Assembly: GCF_037126465.1 (NCBI RefSeq)
Contig: NC_088202.1
Coordinates: 131,640,123 to 131,704,122 of the forward strand
Source of the DNA: Ornithodoros turicata
Lineage: Eukaryota; Arthropoda; Arachnida; Ixodida; Argasidae
Length of the DNA stretch: 64,000 bases
Direction of reading: 5' to 3'
Part shown: in pieces, positions 59,305 to 64,000 of the stretch
Numbering within the stretch: the stretch's first letter is position 1
Layout of the letters: each line of letters starts with the position of its first letter
Position numbers and translations under genes: made by a program
Notes under the pieces: generated by a model
What the model was told of the DNA's origin: nothing
The model's database searches: none
What the model saw: the letters and a program-made list of their open reading frames with translations, nothing else

Positions 59305-59432
59305 AACGGTAGGGGCTGGTACGTAACGCCCACTTGATGGCAGTCCCGTTTCGCCTAATGCCATTCACCCCTCCCAGCTCTTTAATCCGATATGTTGGAT
59401 TAGGCGAAATGGGAATAGGCGAAAACGGACGG
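59305..59432 (-). repeat. Solo end of the TTAGGCGAAATGGGA element, copy 3
   Basis: On the minus strand it reads ATCGGATTAAAGAGCTGGG, then GGCATTAGGCGAAACGGGAC and CAAGTGGGCGTTACGTACC, like the left end of copy 1. A further TTAGGCGAAATGGGA lies at its boundary (59399). It is within the homeobox intron. Confidence 0.5.
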
Positions 59433-60271
59433 AATTCTTGAAAACACCTCAAATCACATCACCTCGGTTGAATGTCTTTCAAGGTGTCGCGCTCCACATG
59501 TCGCCACACAAATATAATGGCGCATTCACCCATCGTGTAAATCGACTGCAAATTATTATACATATTATATTAAGGAACTCAATTTGGACACTTAGTAATC
59601 ATTAGGGCCCAGGAGTTCATGCAAAATGCATATTTTTTAAATGCGTTCGAACAGACACCCTAACCAGTGCCGGCGTCTACTTTTCGCCTTCTAAGAGACA
59701 AGTGGGAAATTTGCACCCCCCCCCCTTGCTCCCCAAAAGTTGTCTTTTTTGCGCCCCCTTACGCGAGCTTAGGCTTAGGCTTAGACATTACCAGTCACAA
59801 CGACACAATTTCACAATGTTTCGTGCCATATAATTGCATATTTCTTCGTGAACACCATATAATATGACGGTTCCATTTAACGTCACCATTTTGGCATCAT
59901 TTGCTCCCATATTACGTGATATTTTGGCGCCATTTGAACCATTTTTTTGACGTCTGCCGTTCCGCCCTTTATTTTGCCATTGCTCACGTGATTTTAAAAT
60001 GGAGGTAATCGAATGAAGGATATGTGATAGCTGACCGCCGCAGTCGCACATTAAACGCTGCTCCAACAGGAACCCATGGTCTAATGTTGGTATTCATTAG
60101 TCTTCCAGCTATCACAGGATATTCTCCATCTTTTTTCTTACGCTGCTTATACGGTGCGTTTAGGTTAATTCATGCTGTGCGATTCAGCGAGCTCCACTAG
60201 CAACCACAACAAACTTCTGAAAACAGAACGCGCGACAAGTATGGTCACTGAGTTTAAGCTGTGCCAAATAA

Positions 60272-60338
60272 GGGGGGGGGATATACGTTTATTTCGGAAA
60301 GGTCAGCCTGACCGAAAGTCGGCTTGCTATTCCTAAAA
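60272..60338 (-). mobile_element. Poly-C-ended short repeat (TAGCAAG subtype), minus strand
   Basis: The minus strand reads GGAATAGCAAGCCGACTTTC, then CAGGCTGACCTTTCC, AAATAAACGTATAT and a C run. It lies in the homeobox intron about 90 bases before the hAT-type element. Confidence 0.5.
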
Positions 60339-60425
60339 GAAAAATATAGTATACAAAGATGAAGCAAAAACACATATAAGATAACGAGGATGGGGTGAAG
60401 ACGTGAAGTGTAGATGACATGAAAG

Positions 60426-61219
60426 CAGACTTGTACAAAATACTGCGCAAAAGTATTTAAAATAAGATACTAAATACTCTACGGAAAAAGTATTTGAAAT
60501 AGAGTACAAAATACTCAAAACTGAAAGTAATTTGAGTAGAATACTAAATACTCTAAGAAGTATTTAAGATAATATTTAAAGTACTTTAGTATTAGCAGTA
60601 AGTGAAACGCGTATTCTGAACGTGGCTTTACAAATGAAAGGAATAAACTTCATCAGCCATGCATATCTTTCATTTGCAACGTCTTGGTGTCAAGTAATGT
60701 TTGGTGAACTTTGGTGAACCCAAGTAAACTTTGTTGATATGTTCTGACCCAAAACTTCGTTATCCCTCCTGTATGTCGGTTCGGGTCTTTCAACCTCTGG
60801 GACGTGTTTATTGCTTTGATGACCAAGGAAATAAATGCCGGGATTATCTTGTACCTAATCCCCTGGTGATTCACCTGGCAATGTGAATAGGAACGGTTTT
60901 CTGACGAAGCTGGCTATTGAGAAGCAAGGCCAGGCTTGGGACCAGACAATTGTACAAGAGGATAAATGACAGATTCGCGAATTCACGAAAAAAAGAAAAC
61001 GAAGAAAAAGGGGGTTAAATTCCAGTGAGCTGAAAATCTCGGCACGGCGGGAAGCGTGCTGGATATGGCTTGACGAGGAAGGAAAGTATTTTGAGTACTG
61101 AGTAGCAAATACCGAAAAAAGTATTTTAAATACATTAAAAATACTTGTCGCAAAAAGGTATTGAGTAGAGTACCAAAATACCGGATTTTGAGTACGTACT
61201 CAAGATACGTACAAGTCTG
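60426..61219. mobile_element. hAT-type non-autonomous element in the homeobox intron
   Basis: 794 bp with inverted ends CAGACTTGTAC and an exact 8-bp duplication CATGAAAG (60418-60425 and 61220-61227). Subterminal regions are rich in GTATTT and AGTAC repeats in both orientations, as in the other hAT-type elements here, but the sequence is a different family from 21219. Confidence 0.78.
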
Positions 61220-61915
61220 CATGAAAGGTCAACTCCTAATTTGTTCATGAGGACTGTCGTCTGGAGGAAGACGCAGCACTGACGGGAGTGGCGCACAGGA
61301 CCAAGTAATACAGAAAGGGAAATACGGGAATCAAATCATTGCAGTCTGTGAGCGCCTCTCTCGAAGGCAACGAAGTTGTGTGCAGGCGGCCTTGTATTAA
61401 TTAATTCGCCCATGATTACCTTAATGAGCCCACAGTTTTACGTTGTCACGTTGTTGTTTTGTTGTTTACGAAAATATGTCTGTTTGTTGACGAAGCATAA
61501 AATGAAAACCCTGATGTGAGAAGTTGTTTCTAGGTTTACACACCCTGTCCCGAAATGCGTAGTGTGGGTGAAAAGAGGGAACGTTTCCCATAAAGGGAGT
61601 GATTAAATAACGCCCAGAGATGTTCCGAAGCATTTCTGGAATAATTCGTTCTAGTTTCCTACCCCTCTTGCAAATCACTTGTGTTAATAACCTCTTTATT
61701 CACGCCGGATCAGCACTGGTGAAATGCGACAACATCATGTTGGACATGCATTTGCACCCTATTCACATAAACATCACATAAGCACCCGTACGTCAGGCAT
61801 AACAGAATACTTGTTCGAGCACTCACCGTATTTTTGCGAAAACTTATTTTTAGGTTTCTTTCATTCTGATGTCGTGGTGTCTGATGTCTACACGCAGAGC
61901 TTTGTGGAATTGCAG

Positions 61916-62019
61916 CTCCGAAACCTTCTGGAAGGCGGCCCAGGAAGCCAGGTGTAGAAAGGAAACCTCGACAAGCCTACAGCGCCAAACAGCTCGAAAG
62001 GCTCGAATCGGAGTTCAAG
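61916..62019 (+). CDS. Homeobox gene, exon with homeodomain residues 1-21
   Basis: The acceptor gaattgcag| (AG at 61914-61915) is in phase 1 and joins cleanly to the exon ending at 54878. It encodes a basic lead-in (GRRPRKPGVERK) and the homeodomain N-terminal arm and helix 1 (RQAYSAKQLERLESEFK). Visible family residues are R5, L16 and F20. Position 6 is Gln and position 8 is Tyr, unlike the common Thr6 and Phe8. The donor is aag|gtaacc (GT at 62020-62021), phase 0, splitting the homeodomain between residues 21 and 22. The protein should bind TAAT-like DNA in the nucleus. The exact orthology group within the ANTP class, NK-like subclass, is uncertain; an Abox/CG11085-like type is my best guess from memory. 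Confidence 0.82.
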
Positions 62020-62099
62020 GTAACCTCAGCTGCCCTCCAACTTGTTACATCTAATGAGAGCTCGTTTGTAAATGACGCACAGGCACGTTTTATGTCCAG

Positions 62100-62194
62100 G
62101 TCGACAAGTACCTGAGCGTAAGCAAGAGAATGGAACTATCCTCTGCACTGAACCTCACGGAGGTGCAGATCAAGACGTGGTTTCAGAACAGAAG
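62100..62194 (+). CDS. Homeobox gene, exon with homeodomain residues 22-53
   Basis: After an 80-bp intron (acceptor tatgtccag|, AG at 62098-62099) the frame continues [19 protein letters not shown] then [13 protein letters not shown], that is helices 2 and 3. The recognition-helix hallmarks W48, F49, Q50, N51 and R53 are present. Q50 is the usual ANTP-class residue. The exon ends inside codon 53 (phase 2) at cagaacagaag|gtacgtgag (GT at 62195-62196). The closing exon, expected to begin with TKWKK-like codons, was not found in the remaining 1.8 kb and probably lies beyond the window, so the gene is partial here. Reading-frame continuity and hallmark residues argue for a functional gene. Confidence 0.85.
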
Positions 62195-62439
62195 GTACGT
62201 GAGTTATAGCAACTGCATATAAAATGCTCAGAACGAGAAAAAAAATGCTCACAAGTTCGCGTGTATTTGTGTAACTGACGTCTTTGTGAAGGGTAAGTCC
62301 AAAATTCATAAGGTTATGTCCAATATTATTATTTAAAGGAAGTTTGAAAGCTCCCTCCATAAGTGTACCGGTTTCGAACGCGGCAAATTGCACGAGGAAA
62401 AGGAGTGATCTGCATGGTGTGACGGGTGGGGATGACGTA

Positions 62440-62760
62440 TTATAATACACTGCATTAGAATCGTATTACTGAATTACATTTCATTTTCGTATTAGTGTTA
62501 CTTATTATAATACTCATTTTCAAAAAGTAATCCAAACGATGTATTACCAGCATTGGTGTATTACTTGTAGTACACTGTTTCAGAACTATTACTGTATTGG
62601 TACTATAATACATGTTCTTGTACAGTATTATTACTATACCAAAATATTATTACTGTACGCACCTGGCATATTATAATTCCAACACAAATACTTTTTGAAA
62701 ATGCGTATTATAATACGTAATACTAATACAAAATGTATTACAGTAATAGTATAACACACA
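62440..62760. repeat. AT-rich GTATTA-repeat block 3' of the homeobox exon
   Basis: Dense TATTATAATAC and GTATTACT motifs in both orientations, resembling the subterminal parts of the hAT-type elements at 21219 and 60426. Boundaries and target duplication were not resolved. Confidence 0.4.
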
Positions 62761-62799
62761 CCCATTCGATGTAGATATCCGATGACGCACGTGAAAAGA

Positions 62800-64000
62800 A
62801 CCCCAGGTGGTCGAAAGTATCCCCAGTCGCGACACGTGTGTCATGTCGGCACAGAAATCGGCGGACACATCTTACGTGTAGATCTACTCCAATTACCTTT
62901 CCTCCAAGAGAAAGGGCTGGCGCCAGAGTGACATGTCCCACTCCCTACCTCATGGCATCAGACCAAGGCACGCGCTGCTCCGCACGACGCTGATTTTTAG
63001 GGCCTTCTTGTAAACTGAATTTTGCAATGACAAGACACTGCTCAGCGAAAGACTTTTACATGGTCGCCCCCGAATCCCGATAGGTAGCCTGATGATTGAT
63101 GTGTCAGAGGAATTGATGAATCAGTGAACAATCACATGAGTCCTCTTAGTGCTCCTACATGGCGTGCGACGGCGGAGACGCACTGCAGCGCCTTAAGTGT
63201 CCTCTCTTCCTGTAACAACCATAGTGCATAGCGAAAAAAAAAACACTTAGATGTTTAAATTGCACTAATTTGCGCTCGGAACAGTAATCGCCTTTCGCAG
63301 TTACATGCTTCGAAACGTTGTCGTTAATGTATGCGTTTGTAATTCCCGTAGCTTTTTCTGCATGCGTTTTATTATAATTCTGTATCAGAACTTCGCGACA
63401 ACATCGTCAGCATGGGGTGTACATAGAGCACAACCGGTTCTTTAGTAAGTGCTGTCACGGTGCCTTGCGTGCTTAGTTCCCATGGGAGAAAGCAAGCAGC
63501 GAATAATCATGGTCAATTAGACGTGTTATTTCTATTTTCTCTGATGGTCAATGAATTCGTATTCACGTTATCTCGTGCAGATTGTCAGTTATTGTAAAAT
63601 CTCAAACGTCATATTCTTTAAGTCTAGCACGAACAAGAGTTCACATGATTTGTATTCGCAGTCCATCAATCCAGTCGCGCAATCTCACTCTTCAGTTCCC
63701 CACTCTCACCCTGAACGCATGAACCTCATGCTTTTAAGTCGTCTAAAGTCATATTCTGTAATTCATCCCATCATGCTTTCACTGCTTGTCATCTTTTCTT
63801 TTGTCATCTTTGTCTTTAATGTGTCTCATCCTTCTTTCACCATTTGTTGGTCTATCCTTTACTTCCCAATTATTTCCTTTTCTATTTAGTTTATTCTTCT
63901 TCCTTCGTCTTCGTTCTTCTTCTTTTCTTTCTTCTTCATACTTTTCTTTTCGTTTTTATTTATTTCTTCTACTATCTTCATCTTCATTAATTTTCTTTTG
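62800..64000. other. No gene recognised; downstream of the partial homeobox gene
   Basis: I looked for the closing homeodomain exon (codons for TKWKK after an AG) and did not find it. The end is T/C-rich with CTTCTT runs from about 63890. Confidence 0.4.

Larger units (their letters stand above)
54879..61915 (+). other. Long intron of the homeobox gene filled with transposons
   Basis: About 7.0 kb between the eh1 exon and the homeodomain exon. It holds two copies of the TTAGGCGAAATGGGA element, an inverted-repeat element at 56331-56726, two short poly-G-ended repeats, TA microsatellites at about 58022-58038 and 58112-58141, and a hAT-type element with an exact 8-bp duplication at 60426. No further exon was recognised. 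The longest minus-strand frame (58608-59270) looks like chance. Confidence 0.55.

Noticed and set aside
59758..59786. TTAGGC-like telomeric repeat
   Set aside because: Only two to three units, too short to call a telomeric tract. The same applies to TTAGG clusters near 41730 and 56570.
1..64000. CRISPR array, phage, or bacterial operon
   Set aside because: No regularly spaced repeats with unique spacers, no ribosome binding sites or compact gene clusters; all features are eukaryotic.

Overview
This is eukaryotic nuclear DNA. It has spliced genes with canonical GT..AG introns, AATAAA-type polyadenylation signals, homopolymer runs and microsatellites, and a very dense load of transposable elements. 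The repertoire is LINE fragments with a C-terminal Cys/His knuckle, a Penelope-like element, mariner, PIF/Harbinger, hAT and pogo-type elements, and tRNA-derived SINEs including one whose tail resembles the tick SINE Ruka. Together with an invertebrate-style NK-like homeobox, this points to a chelicerate, most likely an ixodid tick. The host assignment is inference from repeats remembered by type, not from a search.

Two cellular genes can be supported. On the minus strand at 924-3254, three exons with matching phases (416 + 728 + 383 bp = 509 codons) encode a 508-residue protein with a protein-kinase fold. The beta-3 Lys, the HRD Asp and the DFG Asp are all replaced, so it is a predicted pseudokinase with an acidic, Ser-rich C-terminal tail. 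On the plus strand at 54436-62194, an exon carrying an eh1-like FSIDSLL (Groucho-binding) motif is joined in phase, across an intron of about 7 kb, to two exons that encode homeodomain residues 1-53. The 5' exon(s) upstream and the last homeodomain exon downstream were not found in the window.

Almost everything between these genes is repeat. 5.7-11 kb holds LINE 3' ends and a long-inverted-repeat element with a Harbinger copy nested in it. 14.7-16.9 kb holds a LINE RNase H fragment and an inverted Penelope-like dimer broken by two small transposons. 17.7-20.3 kb holds a SINE and a dead mariner. 21-28 kb holds a hAT-type element and two large palindromes. 28.9-41.4 kb holds two Harbinger-type MITEs (one splitting a LINE), a pogo-like MITE, a LINE 3' end and a head-to-head SINE palindrome. 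42-46.5 kb holds a LINE reverse-transcriptase fragment with a 63-bp SINE scrap, a repeat broken by a hAT and a SINE, and short tandem arrays. 50-61 kb holds further hAT-type elements, several in the homeobox intron.

No rRNA, convincing functional tRNA, CRISPR or prokaryotic operon was seen. No obviously novel multi-gene system is present. The most notable items are the triple-degenerate pseudokinase, the split homeobox gene, and a large set of nested insertions that can be ordered from target-site duplications.
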